This document shows positions 18,335-27,586 of a stretch of 64,000 bases of DNA, in pieces (within the stretch, counting starts at the first letter, position 1; every line of letters begins with the position of its first letter). Source of the stretch: CALAGB01 sp963713965 (GTDB lineage: Bacteria > Chloroflexota > Chloroflexia > Thermomicrobiales > Thermomicrobiaceae); assembly GCA_963713965.1 (NCBI GenBank), contig OY970217.1, forward strand, positions 992,001 to 1,056,000, read 5' to 3'. The translations under genes and the position numbers were made by a program. Under the pieces are notes generated by a model. That model was not told the origin of the DNA, ran no database searches, and worked only from the letters and a program-made list of their open reading frames with translations.

Positions 18335-18346
18335 TGTAATCTTACA
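18335..18346. promoter_or_regulatory. Operator-like inverted repeat before the response regulator
   Basis: TGTAA-TC-TTACA, a 5-2-5 inverted repeat, lies 8 bp upstream of the response regulator start and overlaps the 3' end of the M16 peptidase gene. Its position suggests an autoregulatory or promoter-overlapping site, but OmpR-family sites are more often direct repeats, so this is tentative. Confidence 0.3.
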
Positions 18347-19619
18347 ACTCTAGCAACGATTGCAGGCCCGATTCGCTTTCGATCGGTCCGACAACCGCCA
18401 GACTGAGGTGCTCTGGAACGAAAAGTTCCCGCGACAATTCGAGGATGTCATCGCTCGTGACCGACACGATCTGCTCGATCACCTGCTCCGGCGTGAGGAT
18501 GTCGCCAAAGATGAGCTCCTGACTGCCAATCCAGCCGGCGACGGAGCGGCTGTCTTCGAGCCCCATTTCAATGCGGCCCTTGCGGAGCTCCTTGGTACGA
18601 GCCAGCTCTTCATCTGACACGCGTTCACTGCGCAGCTTCTTGAACTCGCGCAGAACAGCACGCACTGTTTCGGTCGTACGCTGCGGATCGATTCCCGCGT
18701 AGACCACGCCCTGACCGACATCAGCGTATTCACGGAAATAGGAGTAGACCTCGTACGCTAGACCCAGGCGCTCGCGGATCTCTCGGAACAATCTCGAACT
18801 CATGCCGGAGCTCAAGATCGCGTCGATCATGTCCTGCGTGTACCGCCGTTCGTCAGTGTAGGGAAGCGCGGGAAGTCCGAGGCAGAAGTGCGCTTCGTTG
18901 GTTGGCCGTTGAACCAACCGGACGCGAGGGCTCTCCTGTCCACAACGAGTCTGCACGAACGTATCCACATTGCTCGGAACGAGATCGCCAAGATAGCGTT
19001 CGGTCATTTCAAGCACATGCTCATGATTAATGTCACCGGCCGCCGAGACGACGATGCGATCGGGTCGGTATTGGGCCTGGAGATAGTCGACCAGCTGCTG
19101 GCGCGTCGTGCGGCGAACCGTTTCCACTGAGCCGATGACCGCGCGTCCGACACTCTGACCGCTCCAGACCAGGTCGTCGATGACGTCGTGGATCAAGTCG
19201 TCGGGAGTATCTTCGATTCCTCGGATCTCCTCGACGATGACGTTGCGCTCTTTGTCGATTTCGGCGGGATCAAAGACCGATCCGCGAAGCATGTCACCGA
19301 TGACGTCGAAAGCGCGTTCCAAATGGGCGCTGGGAACTTTGACCCAATAATTGGTGTTTTCGCGACTCGTTGCCGCGTTGAGCATTCCGCCGACGCTTTC
19401 GACTTCTTCCGTGATCTGCACCGGGTCGGGACGACGCGCTGTCCCCTTGAAAACCATATGCTCGAGAAAATGGGAAATGCCCGCCTGCTCGTCGCTCTCG
19501 TGGCGGGAGCCCGCTCCAACGTAGACGATGAGGCTGGCCGATTTAACGTGGTCCATGCGGCTCGTCACGAGACGAGCCCCATTGGACAGTACTGATTTCT
19601 CGTACAATTGCTGACTCAT
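18342..19619 (-). CDS. M16-family zinc peptidase (processing-peptidase-like)
   Basis: 425 residues, the length of single-unit M16B peptidases such as Bacillus YmxG/MlpA. The inverted zinc motif HFLEH is in AGISHFLEHMVFKGT, with the downstream Glu in the ERNVIVEEIRGIED helix. The second domain contains the GLAYEVYSYFREYADVG block with the substrate-binding Arg/Tyr. I start at the ATG at 19617-19619 (SQQLYEK...) because an upstream start would overlap cinA; no strong ribosome site is seen. It lies between cinA and the two-component genes on the same strand. Confidence 0.9.
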   Translation of the reverse strand: MSQQLYEKSVLSNGARLVTSRMDHVKSASLIVYVGAGSRHESDEQAGISHFLEHMVFKGTARRPDPVQITEEVESVGGMLNAATSRENTNYWVKVPSAHLERAFDVIGDMLRGSVFDPAEIDKERNVIVEEIRGIEDTPDDLIHDVIDDLVWSGQSVGRAVIGSVETVRRTTRQQLVDYLQAQYRPDRIVVSAAGDINHEHVLEMTERYLGDLVPSNVDTFVQTRCGQESPRVRLVQRPTNEAHFCLGLPALPYTDERRYTQDMIDAILSSGMSSRLFREIRERLGLAYEVYSYFREYADVGQGVVYAGIDPQRTTETVRAVLREFKKLRSERVSDEELARTKELRKGRIEMGLEDSRSVAGWIGSQELIFGDILTPEQVIEQIVSVTSDDILELSRELFVPEHLSLAVVGPIESESGLQSLLEL

Positions 19620-19659
19620 TTCACAATCGGCGCGTTCGCCTTCGGGCGAGCACGTCAGG

Positions 19660-20175
19660 TTATTCCTTCGTTTCTTGCACTCGATCGACAAGCTGCGCCA
19701 GCACGAGGCTCAGCGCGGCGTCGGCCGATTCCTCAATAGTTTGAGCACGATCGCCGCTGAAGTGGTGCTCCTCAACGACGTCCGCCCAGGGAGTGGAGCA
19801 GGCGATGAAAACGAGTCCAACCGGTTTGGTATCCGTAGCGCCGCCAGGCCCGGCAATCCCCGTCGTCGAGACGCCGACATCCGCACCGATCCTCCGGCGC
19901 ACGCCCCGAGCCATCGCCAGAGCGCACTCGTCGCTGACCGCCCCTACGCGTTTGAGCACGTCCTCTGGGACGCCCAAAAGCGACATCTTCACGGCGTTGC
20001 TGTAGGCGATCACCCCACCAAGAAAGTAATTGGAGCTGCCAGGAACGCCGGTGATCCGGTGCGATACGAGACCGCCCGTGCACGACTCGGCAGTGGCGAT
20101 AGTCAAACCGAGATCAGTCAGCAAGTTATATAACCGGTATTCATGGCGTTCGCTCGCCAAATGGTCAGTCCTCAC
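19660..20175 (-). CDS. pncC: Nicotinamide-nucleotide amidase (CinA C-terminal domain protein)
   Basis: 171 residues, a stand-alone CinA C-terminal domain that hydrolyses nicotinamide mononucleotide to nicotinate mononucleotide and ammonia in NAD salvage. The signatures are TIATAESCTGGLVSHRIT (nucleophile region), GVPGSSNYFLGGVIAYSN, VGVSTTGIAGPGG and KPVGLVFIAC. The N-terminal MoCF-like domain of full CinA is absent, as in E. coli PncC. The start (GTG 20175) is uncertain; a later start near LYNLLTDLG is possible. Confidence 0.9.
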   Translation of the reverse strand: MRTDHLASERHEYRLYNLLTDLGLTIATAESCTGGLVSHRITGVPGSSNYFLGGVIAYSNAVKMSLLGVPEDVLKRVGAVSDECALAMARGVRRRIGADVGVSTTGIAGPGGATDTKPVGLVFIACSTPWADVVEEHHFSGDRAQTIEESADAALSLVLAQLVDRVQETKE

Positions 20176-20348
20176 ATCACAGCGGCGGCGTCTAGGCCTG
20201 TCGGAACGGGATGAAGTATAGCGAAGAAGGCCTTAACACCGCCGAAACAAGCAGGTCTGGTCCCGAATCAGAGCCGAAGGTCACGAGTCGGTCAGTCCGA
20301 TCTTATTCACGAGCCCTCTCGACCCGAGGCTCTGGCCGGGACATCACG

Positions 20349-21533
20349 TTACGCCACGGTTTGCGACTCTATGTCTTTCGGCGCCTTGGTGACCACTTCA
20401 GGCGTATTGGCGACAATCACGGTGTCGTCGTGCCGGAAGCCGCCTAAACCATAGATGTAGATACCGGGCTCGGCGGAATAGACCTCGTTCGCCTTGAGTG
20501 GGCGCGGGTCGAACGCCATATCGTCCGGGAATTCGTGACCAGCGATGCCGATGCCGTGTCCTGTGCGATGGATGACGTTGTCGCCAAACCCCGCCGCGTA
20601 GATGACGGACAACGCCGCCGCATCGACGGAAGAGAGCGAATTGCCCGTCGTCATCTGCTCGATGGCTGCTTGCTGCGCGCGAGTCGCCACGTCAAACGCA
20701 CGCGCCTGCTCGTCGCTCGGCTTGCCGCAGAACCAAGTTCGCTCGTTCTCGACCACCGACCCGTTGACGCGAATGATGACGATGTTGACGATGCCGTGCC
20801 CCTTTTCGACTGTCTTGCCTGCCGAGGTGCCTGTGCCGTGAGGTGCCGCGGAATCAGGTCCGCTCAACGAGAAACAGCGGATCTCGACCTGCTCACCAGG
20901 ATGTCGAGCGGACGCCTCCTGCGCCGTCTGCGCCGCGATTGAGAAATCCATCTCTTGCACCACCCGCCCGGGTCGAATTTCCTCCCGATAGCGCTCCTGA
21001 GCCCAGTCAGAGAGACTCGCTGCCTGGCGCATCAGATCCAGTTCCTCTGGATGCTTGACGTGGCGAAGCTCGCGCAGTGTCCGCTCGAGCGCTACGAACG
21101 TGACGCTGAGTGTTTGCTGCGCCACGCTCAGTGATCCGGAGAGTGAATCGACGCCGATCCGGCTGCCGGTCAACCCATGTTCGCGGAGGAGCTCGGCCAT
21201 AAGCGCCGGCCATTGCGGTGTGAGGTGCAGGCGGTTGGCGAGTCGGGGGTGTTCGCTGTACAGCGTGACGTCCGGTACCCAGAGCGTAGCGCGCTCTTTT
21301 GCCATCTTGAGGTGGTTGGTTGAGAGTTCGTGCATGATCGCGAACGGATCGCCGTTGCGCGGCTGAACGGTCACGACCGGCCGTTCCCAGGGCGCGACGT
21401 CAAGGAAGTAATTCGTGGCGTAGAAGAAGTAGTCCGGTGTCAAAAACGCAAGAGCATCGAGCTGATGCTCATCCATGAACGCGTTCATCAAACCGCGGCG
21501 GTATTCGGCAACTGCTGAGGTGAGAAAGGACAT
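20349..21533 (-). CDS. M24-family aminopeptidase (Xaa-Pro peptidase-like)
   Basis: 394 residues with a creatinase-like N-terminal domain and a C-terminal pita-bread metallopeptidase domain. The VKHPEELDLMRQAASLSDWA linker, PHGTGTSAGKTVEKGHGIVNI, the GFGDNVIHRTGHGIGIAGHE metal-binding block, and VYSAEPGIYIYGLGG carry expected metal ligands. In the region of the first metal Asp pair the text reads VNIVIIRVNG, where other members have an Asp (usually D-x-G), so activity should be checked. The ATG at 21533 follows GGGAG. Confidence 0.85.
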   Translation of the reverse strand: MSFLTSAVAEYRRGLMNAFMDEHQLDALAFLTPDYFFYATNYFLDVAPWERPVVTVQPRNGDPFAIMHELSTNHLKMAKERATLWVPDVTLYSEHPRLANRLHLTPQWPALMAELLREHGLTGSRIGVDSLSGSLSVAQQTLSVTFVALERTLRELRHVKHPEELDLMRQAASLSDWAQERYREEIRPGRVVQEMDFSIAAQTAQEASARHPGEQVEIRCFSLSGPDSAAPHGTGTSAGKTVEKGHGIVNIVIIRVNGSVVENERTWFCGKPSDEQARAFDVATRAQQAAIEQMTTGNSLSSVDAAALSVIYAAGFGDNVIHRTGHGIGIAGHEFPDDMAFDPRPLKANEVYSAEPGIYIYGLGGFRHDDTVIVANTPEVVTKAPKDIESQTVA

Positions 21534-21651
21534 CGGAGTCTCCCTGTGCGATCGAACCAATCCGGGGCCACATGCCGGCCAAGGCTGAACGCGCACAGGC
21601 GCAAAGGAGCCTCGCGGCCACCCGTTCAACTACGATATTGGATTCACGATG

Positions 21652-22929
21652 TCAATCGGTGAAACCGGGATCCGCCGTCACGTCGGTCTCGAGTCCAACG
21701 CTACGGACTGACGGGAAGAGGGAAGCGATCGCGGTAGCCGCGAAAAGGAGCGCTCCACAGGCGAAAAAGGACTCTCGCACGCCGAACTCCTGGCCGGCCC
21801 AGCCACCAACGGCGTTTGAAATAATGATGGCCCCGAAGATCATCGTCGAGCGGACGGTGAAGACACGACCGAGGAGATGTTCGGGAGTGTAGAGCTGCAC
21901 GAGCGTCACGCTGGGAATGAGCACCATCATGCTCCCGAACCCGCTAATCGCGATGGTCCCAACGGCCAGCCAGATCTCGTTCACCAGCGCCGTGGCCATG
22001 ATCCCAGCACCCATCATGGCGAGTCCGCCAACGATCAACGGACCTGGGCGCAGGCGTTCCGTACTTCCGAGCCATAGACCGCCAATGATGCTTCCGGCGC
22101 TGATACCCGTCCCCATCAGGGCGTATTCCCATTGGCCGCCGCCGAGGATGTTCCAGGCATATCCGACTAGGAGCGGCGTGGTCGCGCCCAGCATCAGCGG
22201 CCCAAGCAGCATCACCAGAGTGTTCGCGCGAATAACGGGCGATGATCTGACGAAACGGATGCCTTCGGCAACCTCCGCGCGAATCGAAGCCAGGCCGGTC
22301 TGAAATCGCTCAATGGCAGTCGTCTTGATGGTGAAGACCAGACAGCCGGAGATGAAGAAAGTGAACGCGTCGAACGCGAAGGCGGCGCGCAATCCGTCTC
22401 GTGTTCCGAGCCAACCAGCGAAGACGCCGATCAGCACGCCCGCCAACGGATAACCGACGATGTCGCTTGTGTTCTCACTAATCGAGGAGAGGGAATTGGC
22501 GGCATTCAGCTCTTCGATGGGAACGATCGAAGGGATGATGGCATTGGCCGCGGGTCGATTCGCGATCGACAGGGTGTTTACGAGGAAGAGATCGACGAAG
22601 GCGAGCAGCAGCGAATGGTAGGCGATGACCGGCACCATGAGGACGAGCGGAACGCGCAAGAAGTCGGTGACAATCATCACACGACGGCGTTCAACTCGGT
22701 CGACGACGACCCCGGCGACGAGACCCAACAAGAGGTCCGGTAGCGCCGTTGCCACCAACGCCAGTCCTGTCTTGGCGAGTGAGCCCGTGAGCTGATAGAC
22801 GAGAGCCGCAAGCGCGACGTGGTGCACACGGTCGCCAAGGGTCGATATGAGCTGAGATGCCCACACTGCGGCGAAATTGCGGTTCCCTCTCAGGGGGTCG
22901 AATGCGCGCAGTCGGCGCCGCATGGCCAT
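21652..22929 (-). CDS. MFS transporter (MFS_3/EntS-like exporter)
   Basis: 425 residues with about 12 transmembrane helices. The N-terminal NRNFAAVWASQLISTLGDRVHHVALAAL and GLVAGVVVDRVERRRVMIVTDFLR blocks, with the cytoplasmic loop motif between helices 2 and 3, are typical of the EntS/macrolide-efflux-like MFS_3 branch. The substrate cannot be told. Downstream 227 bp up to the subtilase gene contains nothing recognisable. Confidence 0.88.
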   Translation of the reverse strand: MAMRRRLRAFDPLRGNRNFAAVWASQLISTLGDRVHHVALAALVYQLTGSLAKTGLALVATALPDLLLGLVAGVVVDRVERRRVMIVTDFLRVPLVLMVPVIAYHSLLLAFVDLFLVNTLSIANRPAANAIIPSIVPIEELNAANSLSSISENTSDIVGYPLAGVLIGVFAGWLGTRDGLRAAFAFDAFTFFISGCLVFTIKTTAIERFQTGLASIRAEVAEGIRFVRSSPVIRANTLVMLLGPLMLGATTPLLVGYAWNILGGGQWEYALMGTGISAGSIIGGLWLGSTERLRPGPLIVGGLAMMGAGIMATALVNEIWLAVGTIAISGFGSMMVLIPSVTLVQLYTPEHLLGRVFTVRSTMIFGAIIISNAVGGWAGQEFGVRESFFACGALLFAATAIASLFPSVRSVGLETDVTADPGFTD

Positions 22930-23156
22930 CCTCGGCTAACTCAACTTATTGAAACACTGCTCACATCTTGATCATGAAACCTTGATCTCGGTGAGAAGTT
23001 CGTCCCCTATCTCGCTCTGCACGGATAGTACTTTCAGGCTAGCACGCGAGGTGTGCGATCCCCAGGGCCGCAGGTACTAACTGACCGGATGACGGTTGCG
23101 CAACTTCACGTGCGGTCATTCCCACACGGGTCTTGCGACGGTTCAGGTCACGATGA

Positions 23157-25250
23157 CTAGTGAAGGTAGCCATGTTCCCGAGCCAACTGGATGCCCAACC
23201 GCGACAAAAGAACGTCAGATCCTGATGGCAAATCCGGATGCAGCTCAAGCCGAGCTCGCTCGAAATACTGGACCAGCGTTCCACCTTGCTCGAACGGCTC
23301 ACTGATCGGATAACCGAACATTTCGAGCCCACCGTTCGCCTCCCAGAATGAACGAAACGGTCCACCGAGCGTGTGTTGTGTGTCCGCGAAATAGAGAATG
23401 GACGAGTTTGGCGGCGGTGGCGCAGTCGGGAACGCCTGTGGTGCAACCTGTGCCCCGAGGAGCCCGAGCGAGACTTCCCATGGTGTTCCCGCGAACTCCG
23501 GATGATACTCGAAACGATAGCGCTCGAAATACTGAACCGTGAATGTCCTGCCGGTCACGGGATCGAGTTCGCCGAACTCTTCACTGATGGGATAGCCGAA
23601 GGCGGCCAAACCGCCGTCTGCCTCCCAAAACTGCTTGAAGCCGAATGCCAACGTATGACCAGTGGATGCAAAATAGGTGCGCTCTGGAGTCGATTCGACT
23701 GGTTGCACCGGCTTGAATGGGTCAGCCGTTGGTTGCTCGGTCACGTTGTAATCGGCATCCACCGCGTGTCCAGCGTCGTTCCCAGTGGCGAAGGCCCGCA
23801 GGTTTCCAACCGGAAAGCTCCACTCGGCGCCGAGATCGACCGATACCGAGCCATCGGAGCTCGCATTCACGTCTCGTATGACGTGGTAACCAGCGGCCGA
23901 CGAAGTCCATACGTCCACGGACTCGCCGGGCTGGAAGCTATCCGCGTTGAAGAGGAGATGGTTCGCAACTTCATTCTTGCCGAGCGTAATCTCGCCGGTT
24001 GACGGAGCGGACGGTGGGACCGCGATCCGGGCCGCAGCGTCAGCGTCGATGAGTCCGAATCCGGTCTGAGCGTCGATGCCGGTACTCTCAATATCGAGTG
24101 CAGATTCGGTGATGATCTCGCGAATCGCTGACGCACTGGCGCCAGGCTTCAGACCAGCCACGATCGCGGCCAGTCCGGATACCATCGGAGCCGACGCGGA
24201 AGAACCGCTGGCGGTGGCGTGACCATCGCCATCAGTCGGGCTCCACCACGTGCTGGTGATATCAACTCCCGGAGCGGCAACGTCGACGTACGGTCCGTAC
24301 GACGAAAATGGCGCCAGAGCGTTCTTCTCATCGGTCGCGCTGACCGCGAGAACGGTTGAAACGCCCGCCGGGTAGGCGGTGGATTCGCTGCCGTCGTTTC
24401 CTGATGAACCGACCACGACGACGTGGTGTGCTTCGGCGTTGGCTAGCGCGTCGTTCAGCGCGGCGGAGTCGGACGCCCCGCTGGCGCTGATGTTGATGAC
24501 CCGCGCGCCGTGATCGACGGCATAGTTGATTCCGGCGATGAAACTGGCGGTCGATCCGACGCCCTGGTTGTCCAGAATCTTGACCGGGAGAATCGACGCC
24601 CCAGGTGCGACGCCCTCCGGTCCTGAATCGCTGGATGCGGCGATGAGGCCGGCCACGAATGTGCCGTGTCCGTCGTCGTCCGACGTATTGCCGTTATCGG
24701 CGATGAAATTCCACCCGGGCAGGATGCGGTCGCGAAGATCTGGATGAGTCGCACTCACTCCTGTGTCGAGCACAGCGACAACAACCCCGTCACCGTCTCC
24801 AAACTTCCAAGCTTCACGAGCGTGGATAGCGGACAATGCCCAGTCGCTAGTGGAGGACCCGCCCGTAGCGGCGGCATCATAAGTGGCAACTGATTCTCCG
24901 AGACCAATAGATTCATCCGGCTCGGCGTATTGGACACGTGCATTGAGCTGAAGCGCGGCGGCCACTCCCGCGGGATCGAAGCCGGTTCGCACCACGACAC
25001 GAAACAGACCAGACTCGCCGAGCGGTGTGTAGGGTGCCTCTGCGCCGTCAAGCGTGAGTAGCGCTTGTTCGTCGGCCGTCGGGGCTGTTGCACTCTCGGC
25101 AGTCCAGCTGAATCGGACGATAACTGCTGGCTGATCGAGCGTCGAATGACTTGCCGGGCTCGACGCCGAAACCGCTCCCTGCAATGAAGCGCATACCAGC
25201 AACCCTAGCAGCAACGCCCGGGTAAGCAGTGTTGGAAATCGCGGCATCAT
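23157..25250 (-). CDS. Secreted subtilisin-like serine protease with two C-terminal 'FGYPISE' modules
   Basis: 697 residues. A signal peptide (about 1-30, ending AVSAS) is followed by a propeptide-like region and a thermitase-type S8 domain. Asp162 (VAVLDTGVSATHPD), His195 (DDGHGTFVAGL) and Ser351 (GSSASAPMVSGL) form the triad, with the oxyanion Asn in GSSGNDG. The last 170 residues hold two repeats of about 75 residues built on YFA..GHTL, FWE..GGL, FGYPISE and VQYFER.R.E.HP, also found in the deacetylase at 33-34 kb. Likely an extracellular protease; the modules may bind the cell surface or a glycan (inference). Confidence 0.92.
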   Translation of the reverse strand: MMPRFPTLLTRALLLGLLVCASLQGAVSASSPASHSTLDQPAVIVRFSWTAESATAPTADEQALLTLDGAEAPYTPLGESGLFRVVVRTGFDPAGVAAALQLNARVQYAEPDESIGLGESVATYDAAATGGSSTSDWALSAIHAREAWKFGDGDGVVVAVLDTGVSATHPDLRDRILPGWNFIADNGNTSDDDGHGTFVAGLIAASSDSGPEGVAPGASILPVKILDNQGVGSTASFIAGINYAVDHGARVINISASGASDSAALNDALANAEAHHVVVVGSSGNDGSESTAYPAGVSTVLAVSATDEKNALAPFSSYGPYVDVAAPGVDITSTWWSPTDGDGHATASGSSASAPMVSGLAAIVAGLKPGASASAIREIITESALDIESTGIDAQTGFGLIDADAAARIAVPPSAPSTGEITLGKNEVANHLLFNADSFQPGESVDVWTSSAAGYHVIRDVNASSDGSVSVDLGAEWSFPVGNLRAFATGNDAGHAVDADYNVTEQPTADPFKPVQPVESTPERTYFASTGHTLAFGFKQFWEADGGLAAFGYPISEEFGELDPVTGRTFTVQYFERYRFEYHPEFAGTPWEVSLGLLGAQVAPQAFPTAPPPPNSSILYFADTQHTLGGPFRSFWEANGGLEMFGYPISEPFEQGGTLVQYFERARLELHPDLPSGSDVLLSRLGIQLAREHGYLH

Positions 25251-25429
25251 ATGTAGAGACCGCTGCGTGAACGGTCTATCCCTGTCACGGCAGCTTCATC
25301 GTGAAACATCACCGAGCAGCAACCCCCGCATCGAACACACGAGGTGACTAGTCTGGTCAAATCGGAGATCTCCATAAATTCTGTCGCTACATACTCGTCG
25401 CGCCCGAGACTGCCGACGGCCACCACCGT

Positions 25430-25459
25430 TTGACACGTCTCAGAATTGAAACGTATAAT
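25430..25459 (+). promoter_or_regulatory. Consensus sigma-70-type promoter for rpmH-rnpA-yidD
   Basis: TTGACA (25430-25435) and TATAAT (25454-25459) are both perfect consensus hexamers, separated by 18 bp. The expected transcription start is near 25466, about 70 nt ahead of the rpmH ATG. A small hairpin CAGCCG-TTG-CGGCTG (25465-25479) lies at the very 5' end of the predicted mRNA. Confidence 0.85.
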
Positions 25460-25535
25460 CGGCCCAGCCGTTGCGGCTGCGTGCGTCCGCGCGCTCCGCA
25501 GGGCTATTTTTCTGAGATTTGAGAGGTGGGCGCCG

Positions 25536-25697
25536 ATGAAGAGGACATATCAGCCAAAGCGAATTCCGCGCAAGCGCGAGCACGGATTCCGCAAACGCAT
25601 GCACACGCGGGGTGGTCGAGCGGTTCTGGCTACGCGACGTCGACGTGGCCGCTGGCATCTGACGGTCTCTGACGAGAAGAAGCCGACTCAGCGCTAG
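25536..25697 (+). CDS. rpmH: 50S ribosomal protein L34
   Basis: 53 residues: MKRTYQPKRIPRKREHGF, then RMHTRGGRAVL and RRRRGR, the standard L34 pattern with the conserved KRTYQP start. Slightly longer than typical (44-47) because of an acidic/basic tail ending KKPTQR. GAGAGGTGGG lies just upstream of the ATG. It is transcribed from the strong promoter at 25430-25459 together with rnpA and yidD. Confidence 0.97.
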   Translation: MKRTYQPKRIPRKREHGFRKRMHTRGGRAVLATRRRRGRWHLTVSDEKKPTQR

Positions 25698-25706
25698 TCC
25701 TCTACC

Positions 25707-26105
25707 ATGATCGCCCGCCTGTTCCGCTTGCGCCGTCCGTTCGAATTTGAGCGCGTGCGTAAGCGGGGCAAGTCCTGGGCGGACCGCTACGTGGTCCTCG
25801 CCATTCTTCCCAATGAACTCGAACACAATCGATATGGCTTTGCGGTAGGTCGCCGTGTCGGCGGTGCCGTCAATCGCAATCGCGTCAAACGATGGATGCG
25901 AGAGTCGGTGCGCGAACTCCATCCATCGCTGACGTCCGGCTACGACATGGTCGTCATTGCACGTGGGACACTGGCTCAGCCGAGTGTAAACTTTGAGCAG
26001 GTGCGCAACTCCGTGCGTGCACTAACGCGTAAGGCCGGGCTGCTGGACGAGAGCGATCAGAGCCAACAGATCCCCCCCGATTCCTCAGGGAGTCACTCGT
26101 TATGA
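25707..26105 (+). CDS. rnpA: Ribonuclease P protein component
   Basis: 132 residues. RnpA is the protein cofactor of RNase P, which matures tRNA 5' ends. The family motif FAVGRRVGGAVNRNRVKRWMRESVRE is present, along with RLRRPFEFERVRKRGKSW at the N-terminus and GYDMVVIARG later. It starts 9 bp after rpmH and overlaps yidD by 4 bp (ATGA), so the three genes form a translationally coupled operon. The C-terminal 25 residues are a Ser/Gln-rich extension. Confidence 0.96.
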   Translation: MIARLFRLRRPFEFERVRKRGKSWADRYVVLAILPNELEHNRYGFAVGRRVGGAVNRNRVKRWMRESVRELHPSLTSGYDMVVIARGTLAQPSVNFEQVRNSVRALTRKAGLLDESDQSQQIPPDSSGSHSL

Positions 26106-26311
26106 AGGTCCTCTTGCTCTGGATCATCCGCTTTTATCAACGGGTGATTTCACCTGGTTTACCAGCCGCATGTCGCTTTCAGCCTACCTGCTCCGAATAC
26201 GGCTACCAGGCAATTGAGAAGTACGGTATTATCAAGGGTGGCGGCAAAGCGGTGTGGCGCGTGTTGCGCTGCAATCCGTTCTCGCATGGAGGCTACGATC
26301 CGGTTGAGTGA
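26102..26311 (+). CDS. yidD: Membrane protein insertion efficiency factor YidD
   Basis: 69 residues, a membrane-associated protein that helps YidC/Sec insert membrane proteins. All hallmarks are present: IIRFYQRVISPGLPAACRF, PTCSEYGYQAIEKYG, GGGKAVWRVLRCNPF and GGYDPV. It overlaps rnpA by 4 bp. In most bacteria yidC follows immediately; here a terminator-like hairpin and a 430-bp gap follow instead. Confidence 0.95.
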   Translation: MKVLLLWIIRFYQRVISPGLPAACRFQPTCSEYGYQAIEKYGIIKGGGKAVWRVLRCNPFSHGGYDPVE

Positions 26312-26741
26312 AACCGAGACACCTTCAAATCGACCTTTGCCCCCGTCCGAAACGCATACTCCCAAGGCGATGGGGCCGGGTGCCCAATCGCTGTCTCATT
26401 CGTCCGCAAGGTCGATGCTATACTGAATTACTCAAACTCACCACGTCGTCGTTGGTTGCATGCTCAACTCCGATGGATGACTTTGACCGCGATGGCGCGC
26501 GATGCTGGCGTGCAGCCTCTCAGATTCGCGTCCCTGCTCAGCATCAGATCGTCGCATGAGTGATCGGTACCAGGGATCGGCATTCGAGCCGGCCCGCAGT
26601 CCAGAGCGATTGATCGGTTGATTTCCGCGAAGTGGACGTGCAATTAGGGGCTGTCGCACACGTTGCGAGCACCACCGAGCGCGTTGATCTCGCAGTCACA
26701 TTGATGCTGATGACTGGGATGGGCGGAGAAAGGCAAACGAA
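26312..26741 (+). other. 430-bp gap where yidC would be expected
   Basis: No frame encodes anything like YidC or any other recognisable protein. A hairpin, GCGAT-G-GGGC (26367-26376) with GCCC-A-ATCGC (26382-26391), lies 55 bp after yidD and probably ends that transcript. A TATACT (26419-26424) could be a -10 element for the jag transcript, although no good -35 is seen. The rest is featureless. Confidence 0.5.
26367..26391 (+). terminator. Terminator-like hairpin after yidD
   Basis: GCGAT/ATCGC and GGGC/GCCC pair with one G-A mismatch between them and a 5-nt loop (CGGGT). It is followed by the pyrimidine-rich TGTCTCATT. It probably separates rpmH-rnpA-yidD from jag. Confidence 0.5.
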
Positions 26742-27455
26742 TTGAGCATGGCTCCCTTGAATGCGGTGGAGATTCAGGCACGATCCGTGGAGGAGGCCGT
26801 TCGACTGGCCCTTGAGCAGCTTGGGCGCGAACGGGAAGAGGTCGAAATTGAAGTCTTGATGGACACCAGTGATCTGGAAGATGGCGAGGCATTGGTGCGC
26901 GTCACCGCGCGCGGCAAAGCAAGTCCAAATTCCACGTCACCGACCGCCACGGTTCCGGCGCCTCAGGCATCAGAGGAATCTGAGCGGGTAGCCAAGACCA
27001 TTGTCACGGAACTTCTGGCGAAAATGGGATTCGAATGCGACGTGGTTGCCGTCGACAACCCGTCCCCCATCGAGGTCGGACGCGAAGAGCCCCCGACGAT
27101 CTTCATCGACATCATGGGGCGCGATTTGGGAATGCTCATCGGCCGCCGCGGCGAGCATCTCGCGCAGTTGCAGTACATGGTCAACGTATTGGCGAACAAG
27201 CATTTCGAAACCTGGACTCGTGTCATTATTGACATCGAGGGTTACCGATCGCGGCGCGAAGAGTCGCTGGTCGGTCTGGCGCACCGCGTAGCCCGGCAGG
27301 TCGCGCGCAACCGCCGTCCGATTTCGTTGGAGCCGATGCCACCGAACGAGCGCCGTGTGGTTCACGTGGCGTTACGCGATGATGCGAACGTCACCACGCA
27401 GAGCTCGGGTGAAGCAGCGCTCCGGCGCGTGACGATCTATCCAAAACAGAGCTGA
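26742..27455 (+). CDS. jag: Jag/KhpB RNA-binding protein (Jag-N, KH, R3H)
   Basis: 237 residues. The Jag_N region has the IQARSVEEAVRLALEQLG start, a KH domain around 120-170 (GRDLGMLIGRRGEHLAQLQY, the GxxG loop type) and a C-terminal R3H domain ending RRVVHVALRD and RRVTIYP. KhpB/Jag binds RNA and influences cell division and wall synthesis in Gram-positives. The TTG at 26742 has AAAGG 8 nt upstream; ATG at 26748 is the alternative. A low-complexity Pro/Thr/Ser linker joins Jag_N to KH. yidC, its usual upstream neighbour, is absent. Confidence 0.93.
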   Translation: MSMAPLNAVEIQARSVEEAVRLALEQLGREREEVEIEVLMDTSDLEDGEALVRVTARGKASPNSTSPTATVPAPQASEESERVAKTIVTELLAKMGFECDVVAVDNPSPIEVGREEPPTIFIDIMGRDLGMLIGRRGEHLAQLQYMVNVLANKHFETWTRVIIDIEGYRSRREESLVGLAHRVARQVARNRRPISLEPMPPNERRVVHVALRDDANVTTQSSGEAALRRVTIYPKQS

Positions 27456-27586
27456 GCCTTCTTTCATAGGGCACGCGCGCTGGCCCCGGCATTTCGAAAC
27501 AGACCGGACAGACCGGTAGGGCCAGGTGCGCGGATATCACGAGCGAAACGCGACAGACATTCCCAGGTTCAACACGGTTGGAGAAT

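Noticed and set aside
26308..26559. 83-codon frame as a possible relic of yidC
   Set aside because: No hydrophobic segments and no YidC motif; not a fragment of an insertase.
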